A stretch of 64,000 nucleotides of DNA from Bradyrhizobium manausense (GTDB taxonomy: Bacteria > Pseudomonadota > Alphaproteobacteria > Rhizobiales > Xanthobacteraceae). Positions 33,702 through 44,831 of the stretch are shown in pieces. The stretch lies in NCBI RefSeq assembly GCF_001440035.1, contig NZ_LJYG01000034.1, positions 56,400 to 120,399 of the forward strand. The letters are read 5' to 3'. A program made the position numbers and the translations under genes. The notes beneath the pieces are model-generated. The model was not told the origin of the DNA and made no database searches. It saw nothing but the letters and a program-made list of their open reading frames with translations. Positions within the stretch are counted from its first letter, which is position 1, and each line of letters begins with the position of its first letter.

Positions 33702-35003
33702 ATGACACCCAGGATGCTCGGGACGCAATTCATGCTGCCGCTACTCGCCATCGCCGCGATCGGCCCGCAGGCGCATGCGGCGGATTTCGACTGGATGAAG
33801 TTCAAGGGCAAGACCGTCACCTTTCTCGCCAACAACAATCCCGTCGCGCAGGCCCTGCTGACCTACAAGGCGGATTTCGAGAAGCTGACCGGCATGACCC
33901 TGAAGGTCGACGGCTACCAGGAACAGCAGATGCGACAGCGTCTGGTGACCGTGATGAACGCCAATAGCGACGAGGTCGACGCGTTCATGACTCTGCCCTC
34001 CCGCGAGGGCGAGCAGTTCGCCGCCTCCGGCTGGTATGCCGATCTCACCGCGATGTCGAAGAACGAGGTCGCCAAGGATTACGCTCCCGCGGGGCTCAGC
34101 CAGGCGCTGCTAAAGGCGGCGACCTTCGGCGGCAAGCTGACCAGCATGCCGATGAACATCGAAGGGCCGATCCTGTATTACCGGACCGATCTCTTCAAGA
34201 AATGCGGTCTGGATGCGCCAAAGACCATCAAGGACGTCGAAGCGGCCGCCGAGAAGATCAAGGCGTGCGACAGCGCCGTGACGCCCTTCGTGTCCCGCGG
34301 TCTCAAGCCCGCCGTCGCCTACACATTCAGCAACGTGCTCCACAATATCGGCGGCAGCTATGTCGTGAACGGCAAGTCCAACCTGTGCTCGGCCAAGGGC
34401 AAGGAAGCGCTCGACACCTACAGCCGGCTGCTCCGCGACTACGGCCCGCCCGGCGTTGTCAATTACAGCTTCCAGCAGATCTCGGCGCTCTACCGCAGCG
34501 GCCGCGCTGCGATGGCGTTCGAATCCTCCAACGAACTGCGCACCGTGATGGATGGCGGCGCGCGCCTCAAGGACACCGGCCTGATGCCATTCCCGGCGGG
34601 CGAGGGCGGGCAGGTGCCGACCACGATCGGCTGGGGCATGGCGGTCTCCTCGCACAGCAAGCAGCCCGAGGCCGCCTGGTACTTCGTACAGTGGGCGACC
34701 AGCCCCGAGGTGCAGAAGAAGATGGCGCTGCAGGGCATCGCACCGCCGCGGCCCGCGGTCGCCAACGATTCCGAATATCGCAAATGGATCGACGAGGAGC
34801 CGGTGCGCAAGGAGTGGCAGGCCGCGCTCGACGTGCTCGCTACCAAGGGCTCGTCCGAGGTCGGCTATCCCATCGTCGCCAATCCGGAATCGCGCGAGTT
34901 CATCGGCCAGGCCGTGCAGGATCTCATCCTGAAGCAGAAGCCGGTCGACCAGGCCTGCGCCGACGCCGACAAGGCGCTCGATGGGCTGATCGCCCAGAAG
35001 TAA
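33702..35003 (+). CDS. CUT1-type sugar ABC binding protein
   Basis: 433 aa. Signal peptide about residues 1-26 (LPLLAIAAIGPQAHA-ADF). The mature protein is a family-1 extracellular solute-binding protein (NPVAQALLTYKADFEKLTG, GPILYYRTDLFKKCGLD, GRAAMAFESSNELR, WGMAVSSHSKQPEAAWYFV). GGGAGGAAAG gives a good ribosome site. It delivers substrate to the two MalF/MalG-like permeases downstream. A strong hairpin follows its stop codon. Confidence 0.92.
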   Translation: MTPRMLGTQFMLPLLAIAAIGPQAHAADFDWMKFKGKTVTFLANNNPVAQALLTYKADFEKLTGMTLKVDGYQEQQMRQRLVTVMNANSDEVDAFMTLPSREGEQFAASGWYADLTAMSKNEVAKDYAPAGLSQALLKAATFGGKLTSMPMNIEGPILYYRTDLFKKCGLDAPKTIKDVEAAAEKIKACDSAVTPFVSRGLKPAVAYTFSNVLHNIGGSYVVNGKSNLCSAKGKEALDTYSRLLRDYGPPGVVNYSFQQISALYRSGRAAMAFESSNELRTVMDGGARLKDTGLMPFPAGEGGQVPTTIGWGMAVSSHSKQPEAAWYFVQWATSPEVQKKMALQGIAPPRPAVANDSEYRKWIDEEPVRKEWQAALDVLATKGSSEVGYPIVANPESREFIGQAVQDLILKQKPVDQACADADKALDGLIAQK

Positions 35004-35013
35004 TCGCTATAAG

Positions 35014-35037
35014 CCGGTCGGCCTCGAGGCCGACCGG
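35014..35037 (+). terminator. 24-bp perfect palindrome after the binding-protein gene
   Basis: CCGGTCGGCC and GGCCGACCGG pair across a TCGA centre. No T-run follows and the permease gene starts 25 bp later, so this is more likely an mRNA-stabilising or partly terminating hairpin that raises binding-protein expression over the permeases, as in maltose operons. Confidence 0.7.
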
Positions 35038-35061
35038 TGCCTCCTGGCGGGAAACAGGCAC

Positions 35062-35949
35062 TTGTCGGATACGGCTGCAACACTGACGCGGGACCGGAGC
35101 AGGGCGGAGATGGCGGCGCTGTCGGCGCCGGCCGTTCTGTTCACGGTCGGGATGATCGCGTTTCCGGTCGTGTACACCGTGTGGCTCGGTTTCCAGACCT
35201 TCTCGTCGACCGGCAAGCAGTCCTTCGCCGGCCTTGCGAACTACACGAAGCTGATCTCCGACACCGAGTTCTGGCACGGGCTGTGGGTGACGATCGCGCT
35301 GTTCGTGTTGTCGCTGGCGCTCCAGCTCGTGTTCGGCGTCTGGCTCGCGCTGGTGCTGTTCCATGCGCGCCGCCTGTCGGGCATCGTTCGGTCGCTGTTC
35401 ATCTCGCCCTTCATGATGCCGCCGGTCGTCGCCGGCATGATGTGGCTGGTGATCCTGGATCCCTCGCTCGGCGCGGCCAACTACGTCCTGCAATCGGTCG
35501 GCCTGCCGCCATCGGACTGGCTGGCTTCGCCGACCTGGGTCATCCCGACGGTGGCGCTGATCGACAGCTGGCAGTGGACGCCCTACGTTGCGCTGATTGT
35601 GCTGGGCGGCCTGCAGTCGCTGCCGCCGAGCGTCTACGAGGCGGCGCAGATTGACGGGGCATCGCCACTCAAGACGTTCCAGCGCATCACGCTGCCGCTA
35701 CTGCTGCCGACCATCGTCACCGCGGCGATCCTGCGCAGCGTTGATCTCCTGCGCTTCTTCGACATCATCTACATCACCACCCAGGGCGGCCCGGGCAATG
35801 CCTCGAACACGCTCAATATCTACGGTTTCCGCGTCGGCTTCGAATTCTTCAACATCGGCTATGCCAGCGCCCTGATGCTGACCCTGACGGCGATCGTGTT
35901 CGGCGCAGTGCTAGCCTTCAACCGCCTGCGCGGCGCGGTGGCGTGGTGA
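35062..35949 (+). CDS. sugar ABC permease (MalF/UgpA-like)
   Basis: 295 aa, six predicted helices. The EAA loop YEAAQIDGASPLKTFQRITLP sits near residue 195 (core EAAQIDGAS). TTG 35062 is the longest start; an ATG at 35110 would remove 16 residues. It is directly followed by the second permease, 4 bp apart. Confidence 0.9.
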   Translation: MSDTAATLTRDRSRAEMAALSAPAVLFTVGMIAFPVVYTVWLGFQTFSSTGKQSFAGLANYTKLISDTEFWHGLWVTIALFVLSLALQLVFGVWLALVLFHARRLSGIVRSLFISPFMMPPVVAGMMWLVILDPSLGAANYVLQSVGLPPSDWLASPTWVIPTVALIDSWQWTPYVALIVLGGLQSLPPSVYEAAQIDGASPLKTFQRITLPLLLPTIVTAAILRSVDLLRFFDIIYITTQGGPGNASNTLNIYGFRVGFEFFNIGYASALMLTLTAIVFGAVLAFNRLRGAVAW

Positions 35950-35953
35950 TGTC

Positions 35954-36781
35954 ATGACCGATGCCGCCCATAACGAGCGCTGGATCCGCTGGCTCAACAC
36001 CGTGCAGCTCGTGATCGCCGGCGCGGTGATCATGGCTCCGACGGTCTGGATGGTGCTCTCCTCGTTCAAGCCGTCCTTCGAGGTCACCGCCTATCCGCCG
36101 ACGGTGATCTTCGCGCCGACGCTGGAGAATTACGTCGAGCTGACCCGGACGACGCCATTCCTGAGCTACGCGCTCAACAGCCTCATCGTCACCGTCGGGT
36201 CGACGGCGCTGGGGCTGCTGTTCGGCATTCCCGCGGCCTTCGCCGTGTCCTGGACGCGGATCACCTGGCCGGCGATCCTGACGCTCGCGGCGCGCATGGC
36301 GCCGGGCACGCTGTTCCTGCTGCCCTGGTACGTGATGTTCCGGCAGGTCGGCATGATCGGCTCCTACACGGCGCTGATCCTCAGCCATGCCGTGATCACC
36401 CTGCCAATCGTGATCTGGGTGCTGTTGCCGTCCTTCGACGCGATCCCGCGCAGCGTGTTCGAGGCCGCGCAGGTCGACGGCTGCAGCGTCACGCGGATTC
36501 TGTGGCGCATCGCGATGCCGCTGGTGGCATCGGGGATCGCGGTCTCGGCGATCCTCGCCTTCGTGTTTTCGTGGAACTACTTCCTGTTTGCGCTGGTGCT
36601 GTCTAACGGCGACACCAAGACGCTGATCGCGGCGGCCTTCAACTTCATCGGAGAAGGCTCGACACAATGGGGCGCCCTCATGGCCGCGGCGACGCTGATC
36701 GCGTTGCCGCCGCTGCTGCTGGCGGCCCTGGTTCAGCGCTGGCTGGTGTCCGGACTTACGCTCGGCGCGGTGAAAGGCTGA
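35954..36781 (+). CDS. sugar ABC permease (MalG/UgpE-like)
   Basis: 275 aa, six helices. The EAA loop (FEAAQVDGCSVTRILWRIAMP) sits near residue 170 (core EAAQVDGCS). Together with the preceding gene it forms the CUT1 membrane channel. It ends 3 bp before the dehydrogenase gene. Confidence 0.9.
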   Translation: MTDAAHNERWIRWLNTVQLVIAGAVIMAPTVWMVLSSFKPSFEVTAYPPTVIFAPTLENYVELTRTTPFLSYALNSLIVTVGSTALGLLFGIPAAFAVSWTRITWPAILTLAARMAPGTLFLLPWYVMFRQVGMIGSYTALILSHAVITLPIVIWVLLPSFDAIPRSVFEAAQVDGCSVTRILWRIAMPLVASGIAVSAILAFVFSWNYFLFALVLSNGDTKTLIAAAFNFIGEGSTQWGALMAAATLIALPPLLLAALVQRWLVSGLTLGAVKG

Positions 36782-36784
36782 ACG

Positions 36785-37789
36785 ATGAATAGTGCGCCCC
36801 GTCCGAATTCGATCATGCAGGCCGCGGTCTTCCACGGCAACGACCGTATCACGGTCGAGCGCGTTGCGATGCCCGACGTTGCCCCCGGCGAGGTCCTGGT
36901 GAGGGTGTCGCGCACTGCGCTCTGCGGCTCGGATTTCAAGCTCTGGCACAACGGTGCGCAATTCACGGCGGGCCATGAAATCTTCGGCGTGGTGGAGCAG
37001 CCGGGCCACAAGCTCCATGGCCGCCGCTGTGCCGTGTACATCCCCCTGCATTGCGGCCACTGCGCCGCCTGCCGGCGCGGCGACACCCAGATGTGCCTGG
37101 AAGTCTCCAGCCTGATCGGCTGGAACCGGCCCGGCGGCTATGCCGAATACGTGCCGGTTCCCGAGAACTGCCTGCTGCCGGTGCCTGACGATATCGAGGA
37201 CAGCCTCGCGCCGCTGTTGCTCGACACCATCGGCACCTCGGGCCACGCCGTGCGCTTCGTCAGCCGCGTGGTGCCGCCGAGCGAGGCCGGGCCGGTGCTC
37301 GTGATGGGGGCCGGGCCCGTCGGCCTTGGCGTCGTGCTAGCACTTCGCGCGCTCGGCTACGACGAGGTCTACGTCGCCGACCCCAATGCCGCGCGCCTGA
37401 ACATCGCGCAATCCTTCGGCGCCAAGGCGCATCCGGTCGGCGATACGTCGCGGCGCTTCCCGCTGATCATGGAATGCTCCGGCGCGCATGCGGCGCGCAA
37501 TCTCGGCATCGAGCTGGTGCTGCCGCGCGGCGCCTTGGTGCTGGTCGGCGAGAACGCCGCGCCGTGGGTGATCGAGGAAGGCAAGGTGTTCCGGCGCAAG
37601 GACTTCTACATGATCCGGACCTTCTATTTCCCGGTTGCGGATTTTGAGCCGAATGTCGAGCTGCTGCGGCGCTACAAGGACGAGTACCGCATCCTGGTCG
37701 ACGGCGAATTCGGCCTGTCGGATCTCCCAGAGAATTTCGCCCGTTTCGCCAAGGGCGAGCTGATCAAGCCGGTCCTGGCGCTGGACTGA
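36785..37789 (+). CDS. zinc-dependent medium-chain dehydrogenase
   Basis: 334 aa. The catalytic-zinc cysteine and histidine are in RTALCGSDFKLWHNG and FTAGHEIFG. Structural-zinc cysteines are in CGHCAACRRGDTQMC, and the Rossmann motif is GAGPVGLGVVLAL. It resembles sorbitol/L-iditol and threonine-type dehydrogenases and probably oxidises the imported polyol or sugar to a ketose, using NAD. Position between permeases and ATPase ties it to the importer. Confidence 0.88.
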   Translation: MNSAPRPNSIMQAAVFHGNDRITVERVAMPDVAPGEVLVRVSRTALCGSDFKLWHNGAQFTAGHEIFGVVEQPGHKLHGRRCAVYIPLHCGHCAACRRGDTQMCLEVSSLIGWNRPGGYAEYVPVPENCLLPVPDDIEDSLAPLLLDTIGTSGHAVRFVSRVVPPSEAGPVLVMGAGPVGLGVVLALRALGYDEVYVADPNAARLNIAQSFGAKAHPVGDTSRRFPLIMECSGAHAARNLGIELVLPRGALVLVGENAAPWVIEEGKVFRRKDFYMIRTFYFPVADFEPNVELLRRYKDEYRILVDGEFGLSDLPENFARFAKGELIKPVLALD

Positions 37790-37792
37790 GAC

Positions 37793-38862
<1,070 letters not shown>

Positions 38863-38866
<4 letters not shown>

Positions 38867-39822
38867 GCGCCCCGGCACCAATCGGCGATCTCGCGGCCCT
38901 CGTGGACGTCGCGTCCGGCGCCAAAGCCGTACACGTGATCTGTCTTGGGCTGTCGGCGCTTGACCAGGTCTGGCACGTCGAGCGGTCCTTCGCCGGCGGT
39001 AGCGAGAAGATCAGGGCAGTGGAGTACGCGACGCTCGGCGGCGGCATGGCTGCCAATGCGAGCGTCGCGGTGGCGCGGCTCGGCGCATCCGTTGCGTTCT
39101 GGGGGCGGGCAGGCAATGACGCCGCCGGCCACGAGATGAAGTCCGCCTTCATAGCCGAAGGCGTCGATGCCGAGAACTTCCGGCTGTTTCCCGATGGCCG
39201 CTCGTCGGTTTCCGGGATCATTGTCGACCGCAGCGGCGAGCGGCAGATCGTGAATTTCCGCGGCCTTTACCCCGAAGCCGCCGACTGGCTTCCGCTCGAG
39301 GCCGTCGCCCGCGCATCCGCTGTGCTGGCCGACCCGCGCTGGGCCGAGGGGGCGGCGACGCTGTTCCAGGCGGCGCGCCAGCGCGGCATTCCGACGGTGC
39401 TCGACGGCGACGTCGCGGAGGCCGAGGTGTTCGCGCGGCTGCTCCCGCTGGCCGACCACGCGATCTTCTCGGAGCCCGCGCTCGCCGCCTTTGCCGGATC
39501 GGCCGGGGACGAAACGCTCGGCGCGCTGTCGCGCTTCGGCGGCTGCGTCATCGGCGTCACGCGCGGCGAGGGCGGGGTGAGCTGGTTCGAGAATGGCGAG
39601 GTGCACCGGCAAGCGGCCTACTCCGTCGATGTCCTCGATACCACGGGGGCCGGCGACGTTTTCCACGGAGCCTACGCGCTGGCGATCGGTGCCGGCCTCA
39701 GCGTGCGCGCCGCCATGGCGTTTTCGGCCGCCACCGCCGCGATGAAATGCCGCCATGCCGGCGGCCGCAACGGAATTCCTGCCATCAACGACAGTCTGGC
39801 ATTCATGAGGACACAGCCATGA
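38863..39822 (+). CDS. PfkB-family carbohydrate kinase
   Basis: 319 aa, GTG start overlapping the ATPase stop. The N-terminal GGGMAANASVAVARLGA and the C-terminal DTTGAGDVFHGAYALA (catalytic aspartate, ATP anion hole) identify a ribokinase/PfkB kinase. Coupled by ATGA overlap to a LacD-like aldolase, it most simply phosphorylates a ketohexose or ketohexose phosphate ahead of aldol cleavage. Confidence 0.9.
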
Positions 39823-40856
39823 GAACGATTGGAAAGAACCGCGGCCTGGCGCGGCTTGCTGACGCGGACGGCCACTTCCGGATGGTCGCGCTGGATCAGC
39901 GGCCGCCCTTGTTCGATGCCATCGCCAAGGCCAGGGGCATCACGCGGGAGCAGGTGGAATATTCCGACGTCACGGCGGCCAAGCGCCTCCTCGTCGAGAA
40001 TCTCGCGCCGCATTGCAGCTCGATGCTGTTCGACCCGAATTTCGCGGTCCCAGCGGCGATCGACCTGCTGCCGCCGCGCTGCGGGCTTATCATGACGTTG
40101 GAGGAGCACCGGGTCGAAGAAACCGCCGGCGGCCGCAAGTCGCGCGCCATCACCAACTGGAGCGTGGAGAAGATCCGCGCCATGGGCGGCGATGCCGTCA
40201 AGGTGCTGGCCTGGTACCGGCCCGACGCCGATGCCGCCGTCAACGCGCATCAGAAGCAGTTCGTGCGCGAGATCGGCGAGGATTGCGCCCGTCACGACAT
40301 TCCCTATGTGCTCGAACTGCTGGTCTATCCGTTCCTCGGGAGCGCCAATCACACCGCCGATTACGTGGAGTCACCGGGCAAGCTTCCCGGCCTCGTCATC
40401 GACAGCGTGCGCGAGTTCGCCAAGCCCGAATACTGCGTCGATCTGCTCAAGCTGGAGAGCCCGCTCGCGGCCAACGGCCTGCCTGCGCGCGATGCCGGTG
40501 CCAAGGCGAAGGCGGCGCAGAGGGAGTTCGATGCGATCGGCGAGATCTGCCGGCAGCGCAGCATTCCCTGGGTGCTGCTGTCGGGCGGCGCCGCGCCGGA
40601 CAAGTTCGAGCGCGTGCTCGACTATTCCTATGCCGCGGGCGCCAGCGGTTTCCTAGCCGGCCGCACCATCTGGCTGGACGCCGTGCTGAAGAACTTCCCG
40701 GACTATGCCGCAGTGTCGGCGAGCCTGCGCAAGGAGGGTCTCAACGTCCTCGAGCGGCTCAATGCGCTGACGACGGCGAAGGGCACGCCATGGAAGCCGC
40801 GCTTTCCCGTTTTCAGTGATATTAGGAAGGAGGGAGATTTCGCCCGCACCTACTGA
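39819..40856 (+). CDS. LacD-like class I aldolase (tagatose-1,6-bisphosphate type)
   Basis: 345 aa from ATG 39819, which overlaps the kinase stop; a longer frame upstream is not supported. FRMVALDQRPPLFDAIAK is the family N-terminus and VDLLKLESPLA holds the expected Schiff-base lysine; GAAPDKFERVL and GASGFLAGRTIW form the phosphate-binding end. The family splits tagatose-1,6-bisphosphate, and distant relatives split 6-deoxy-6-sulfofructose-1-phosphate. The kinase-aldolase pair implies release of dihydroxyacetone phosphate and a C3 aldehyde. Confidence 0.85.
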   Translation: MRTIGKNRGLARLADADGHFRMVALDQRPPLFDAIAKARGITREQVEYSDVTAAKRLLVENLAPHCSSMLFDPNFAVPAAIDLLPPRCGLIMTLEEHRVEETAGGRKSRAITNWSVEKIRAMGGDAVKVLAWYRPDADAAVNAHQKQFVREIGEDCARHDIPYVLELLVYPFLGSANHTADYVESPGKLPGLVIDSVREFAKPEYCVDLLKLESPLAANGLPARDAGAKAKAAQREFDAIGEICRQRSIPWVLLSGGAAPDKFERVLDYSYAAGASGFLAGRTIWLDAVLKNFPDYAAVSASLRKEGLNVLERLNALTTAKGTPWKPRFPVFSDIRKEGDFARTY

Positions 40857-40895
40857 CAAGTCGGGAGCACGGCGCCATCTCGCGGGATCAGCAGC

Positions 40896-42017
40896 ATGAC
40901 CGACAGCTTCACCATCCGCACGATCGAGGCGTTTTGCTATCGCTATCCGCTGGTGACGCCGGTGGTGACGTCGTTCGGACAGATGCTGAACCGCCCTGCG
41001 GTGTTCGTTCGCGTCGTCGACGAGGACGGGGTCGAGGGATGGGGCGAGGCCTGGTGCAATTTTCCGGCCCCGGGTGCGGAGCACCGCGCCCGACTCGTCA
41101 ATGAAGTGCTTGCGCCCGGCCTCATCGGACGCAAGTTCGGCGGTCCCGCTCAGGCCTTCGAGGCGCTGACGGTGGGCACGGAAGTCCTGGCGCTTCAATG
41201 CGGCGAGCCCGGCCCGTTTGCGCAGGCGATTTCGGGCATTGATCTGGCGCTGTGGGATCTCTCGGCGCGCCGGCGGCGTTTGCCGCTGTGGCGGCTGCTC
41301 GGTGGACAGTCGAGCAGGATCAAGGTCTATGCGAGCGGGATCAATCCCGGCGGCGCGGCCCAGACCGCCGAAGCGGCACTCAAGCGCGGCTATCGCGGAT
41401 TGAAGCTGAAAGTCGGCTTCGGAGCCGATGTCGATCTCGCCAATCTGGCGTCACTGCGGTCGATTGTCGGCAAGGGCATGCTGGCCGCGGACGCCAATCA
41501 GGGCTGGTCGGTCGAACAAGCGCTGAAGATGCTGCCGCAACTCGCCGCTTTCGATCTGCGCTGGCTTGAGGAGCCGATCCGCGCCGACCGGCCGCGCGAG
41601 GAGTGGCGCAGACTGCGCGCTGGCGCGACAATGCCGATTGCCGCGGGCGAGAACATCTCCAGCGTCGATGGCTTCGAGGAGGTCCTGGCTGAAAACGTAC
41701 TCGGAGTGGTTCAGCCCGACATCGCGAAATGGGGCGGCCTCAGCCTAGGCGCGGGGCTTGCAAGTGATATCCTGAAATCGGGAAAGACGTTCTGTCCACA
41801 CTATCTTGGTGGCGGCATCGGCTTGCTTGCTTCAGCGCATCTCTTGGCGGGTGCTGGTGGTGAAGGCTGGCTCGAAATTGACGCGAACGACAATCCGTTG
41901 CGCGATCTGTTTTGCGGCCCGATCGTAAATGTGAAGGACGGTGCCGTGGAACTGAGCGAAGCTCCGGGGCTCGGTATGGTGCCGGATCTTTCCCGGATCG
42001 AGCGCTATCGCAGCTAG
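40896..42017 (+). CDS. enolase-superfamily (mandelate racemase/muconate lactonizing) enzyme
   Basis: 373 aa. The KxK motif is in GLKLKVGFG, metal ligands are D in ADANQGW, E in WLEEPI and E in AAGENISS, and the later acid/base D-x-K is in VVQPDIAKWGG. This arrangement fits acid-sugar dehydratases or racemases. It lies 39 bp after the aldolase, same strand, and may handle an aldonic acid arising from side oxidation. Exact substrate unknown. Confidence 0.88.
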   Translation: MTDSFTIRTIEAFCYRYPLVTPVVTSFGQMLNRPAVFVRVVDEDGVEGWGEAWCNFPAPGAEHRARLVNEVLAPGLIGRKFGGPAQAFEALTVGTEVLALQCGEPGPFAQAISGIDLALWDLSARRRRLPLWRLLGGQSSRIKVYASGINPGGAAQTAEAALKRGYRGLKLKVGFGADVDLANLASLRSIVGKGMLAADANQGWSVEQALKMLPQLAAFDLRWLEEPIRADRPREEWRRLRAGATMPIAAGENISSVDGFEEVLAENVLGVVQPDIAKWGGLSLGAGLASDILKSGKTFCPHYLGGGIGLLASAHLLAGAGGEGWLEIDANDNPLRDLFCGPIVNVKDGAVELSEAPGLGMVPDLSRIERYRS

Positions 42018-42550
42018 ACGAAGCCTTCTCTATTTCCGCTGCAGGGGTTCAAAGGCGCAATGCGGACTATTCTGGTTGGCGCATGATGGAAAACCGATCG
42101 GAGCGGTCTAGTTTGTTCTTGACGGTATTTGGATAGTCCTACGCTGAAGCGAGTATCGCAGTCTTGACCGAGTAGGCGACCTGACCAGTCGATTGACTCC
42201 GATAGGTACCGAACTCACCAGAATTACGATCGGCGCAAATTTCCTGTGAATTCAAGACCGAAAAATTGCGGCGGGTATACCGTCGGCACTTGTCGGTCAC
42301 ATTTGAAAATTTGTGCTTGCGGATCAACGACGAGACGCCATTCGAAATGGTTGAGTGGGAGTAGTATGGGCGGCGGCTGTCGCGCAATTTGGCGTGCTTT
42401 GGTGGGAGGTTCTCACTTCCTCTCATCTTCGAGCGTTGACCCCACTTAACCTCGATCGGCGCGTGAATTCCACGTGCTTCCGTTGGCAGAGTATTGTGGC
42501 GCATTATAGCGTGCAGAACAGCCAGAGCTACGAGAAGCGAAGCCTCGGAG
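42018..42550. other. 533-bp AT-richer gap between sugar and furan clusters
   Basis: I see no supported gene. The composition is clearly more AT-rich than on either side, and a minus-strand frame (42139-42570) that overlaps the next gene has no known motif. The stretch is a plausible module junction or insertion-sequence remnant. Confidence 0.45.
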
Positions 42551-43591
42551 TCACAGCGGCTCAATGCCAATCTTCTTGATGATCCTCGCCCATTTCGCGG
42601 CTTCCGAGGCCATAAAGTCTTTCAGGCCTTGCGGATCCATCACCAGCGGCTCGGCGCCCTGTTCGACGAAGAGGGCGCGCACTTTCGGATCGTTCACGGC
42701 TTCGACCATCGCTTTATACAGCCTTTCGACGACGGCTTTTTCGGTATTCGCCGGCGCAAGCAGCGCGAGCCAAGCCGCGCTCTCGTAATTCTTAAGGCCG
42801 GCCTCGGCCGCGGTCGGCACATCCGGCAGCGCCGTCATGCGCTTGTCGTTGGCAACCGCGAGCGGACGCGCATCACCGCTTTTGATCAGACCGAGGACGT
42901 TCGGCAGGAGTTGGAAGCCGAGCGGGACCTGTCCGGCGATGAAGTCCGGCGTGTAGGCGGCGATGTTGCGGTAGGGCACGTGCGTGAGTTCGGCACCGGT
43001 GAGCTGCTCGAAGTAGGCGGCTGCCAGGTGCTGCGAGGAGCCGATGCCGACCGTCCCGTAGTTCAGCTCGCGCGGATGCGCCTTGGCGTAGTCGATCAGC
43101 TCGGCCAGCGATTTCGGCGGCAGTTTTGAGTTGATCACGATGACATTCGGCAGCGTCGCGAACAGGCCGATCGGGGCGAGATCCTTCAGCGGATCGTAGG
43201 GGAGGTCCTTGTAGAGCGACTTGTTCGCGACTAACGGACCGGAGGTGCTCATCAGCAAGGTGTAGCCGTCAGGCGATGCATGAGCCGCCGCCGCGGTGCC
43301 GATGTTGCCGCCGGCGCCGGGGCGGTTGTCGACCACGAAGGCCTGCCCGAGCGATGTGGACATGCGGTTGAGCAGGATGCGCGTGACGACGTCGCTGGCG
43401 CTCCCGCCGGCAAAGGGCACGAGCACTTGCACCGGCCGGGCGGGATAATCCTGTGCTCGTGCAGGACGAAGTCCTGTGGCGGCGACCACAGCGCCCGCGC
43501 CGAACGACAGCAAGGACCTGCGGTTGAGGTGACAGCCGTTGGCGCATGGCGCCGTGCTGTCCGTGATCTTGCTGCGACCGAACGGTGTCAT
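42551..43591 (-). CDS. Bug/TctC-family periplasmic binding protein
   Basis: 346 aa from ATG 43591, picked because GGGAGGT precedes it and a signal peptide follows (RRSLLSFGAGAVVAATGL, cleavage near PARAQ). The mature part has the Bug pattern (YPARPVQVLVPFAGGSASDV, VDNRPGAGGNIGT, GYTLLMSTSGP). Bug proteins capture carboxylates for tripartite or other importers. Next to furan-acid genes, furoate or furandicarboxylate is a likely ligand. Same strand as the LysR gene, 211 bp away. Confidence 0.85.
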   Translation of the reverse strand: MTPFGRSKITDSTAPCANGCHLNRRSLLSFGAGAVVAATGLRPARAQDYPARPVQVLVPFAGGSASDVVTRILLNRMSTSLGQAFVVDNRPGAGGNIGTAAAAHASPDGYTLLMSTSGPLVANKSLYKDLPYDPLKDLAPIGLFATLPNVIVINSKLPPKSLAELIDYAKAHPRELNYGTVGIGSSQHLAAAYFEQLTGAELTHVPYRNIAAYTPDFIAGQVPLGFQLLPNVLGLIKSGDARPLAVANDKRMTALPDVPTAAEAGLKNYESAAWLALLAPANTEKAVVERLYKAMVEAVNDPKVRALFVEQGAEPLVMDPQGLKDFMASEAAKWARIIKKIGIEPL

Positions 43592-43802
43592 CCCGGACTG
43601 GACCTCCCGAATGTGTCTTGTTCTGCAAGACCTGGAATCGTCCGGGACGGGATTCGTCGGGGATGGGCGCCAGGTTCGCGAGTTCTGCGCCTGGACCGTA
43701 GTTAGCGGGCCATTGCGGCCGTCATGCCGGCTGGTCTCAAAACTTACCAACGCGTCTCATTTTGCAGCGGGCGCGACATCTTGTCCGTGCGGAATTCTGC
43801 AT

Positions 43803-44831
43803 TTAAGAGATCGGTTTCCGCCTCGGTTTCTTGCGCTCGTTGCGTGAAGGCGAAGTTGCGTTACTCGAGGCGGGCTCCACGAACCCGCTCGCCACGGCGG
43901 CGGCCTGCGCAAGATCCTGACTGATGACATCGAGCACGGCCTTGGCCGCGACCGACACGGCCCGCCTTGGGTGATGCACCCAGGCAATCGAGCGCACGAT
44001 CCTCTGCTCGTCGAAGCGATGCGCCCGGATGCTGCCGCTGGCGAGCGATTGCCGGAGCGCAATGGTCGGCAGCACCGTCGCGAAATCGGTAGTCGCGATC
44101 ACGTCGCAGAGCGCGGGCAGGGTGTCGAGCTCCAGGCGTGGCCGCAGGTCGATTCCGATTGCGGCGGCATGCTCGTCGAGGATCAGGCGCAGGCCGTGGC
44201 GCTTCGACGGCAGCACCAGATCGACATTGGCGATGTGGTCGAAGCGTAGTCTTGCGGGCCGCCTGATCGGGCCGTCCTTCCGGCAGGCGAACACCATCTC
44301 CTCGTCCAAGACGTGATGCGCAGCGAGCGGCGTCTTGCGGCGCGGCACATTGATCAGCGCGAAATCGAGCTGCCCGGTGTTGACCCAGTCGACCAGCGTC
44401 TCGGTATAGCCCTCGCAGACCGACAACGTGATCTCGGGATAGCGGCTGGCGACGGTCGCGGACGACCGCGCCATTGTGCTCTGCGCCACCGAGGTGATGA
44501 GGCCGACCGAGACGCGGCCCGAGATGCGCCCGCCGAGCTGCGCCATCTCCTGCCGCGCATATTCGGCGTCGCGCACGATCGGCGCCGTCAGCCGCACCAG
44601 CGCTTCCCCGGCGCTGGTCAGCGTCATGCCCTGGACGCTGCGGTCGAACAGCTTTTGGCCAAGCTCGGCCTCGAGCTTGGCAATCTGCATGCTCAGCGCC
44701 GGCTGCACGATGTTGAGCTGGCGCGCGGCGCGGGTGACGTTTCTCTCCTCGGCCAGGCACAGGAAGTATTGCATCTGCCTGAGTTCCACGGGGCGTGTCC
44801 TTCGTTCAGCGATCCGCGCGCGGGCCATCAT
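43803..44831 (-). CDS. hmfR2: LysR-family regulator (HmfR2-like)
   Basis: 342 aa. N-terminal winged helix (ELRQMQYFLCLAEERNVTRA then LNIVQPALSMQIAKLE) and effector-binding domain. It diverges from the UbiX/UbiD genes. Two palindromes cover the shared promoter region (44826-44863). In described furan clusters a LysR protein sits beside the decarboxylase genes, which is the arrangement here. The C-terminal 40 residues are rich in S/R/K and longer than usual. Confidence 0.82.
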   Translation of the reverse strand: MMARARIAERRTRPVELRQMQYFLCLAEERNVTRAARQLNIVQPALSMQIAKLEAELGQKLFDRSVQGMTLTSAGEALVRLTAPIVRDAEYARQEMAQLGGRISGRVSVGLITSVAQSTMARSSATVASRYPEITLSVCEGYTETLVDWVNTGQLDFALINVPRRKTPLAAHHVLDEEMVFACRKDGPIRRPARLRFDHIANVDLVLPSKRHGLRLILDEHAAAIGIDLRPRLELDTLPALCDVIATTDFATVLPTIALRQSLASGSIRAHRFDEQRIVRSIAWVHHPRRAVSVAAKAVLDVISQDLAQAAAVASGFVEPASSNATSPSRNERKKPRRKPIS

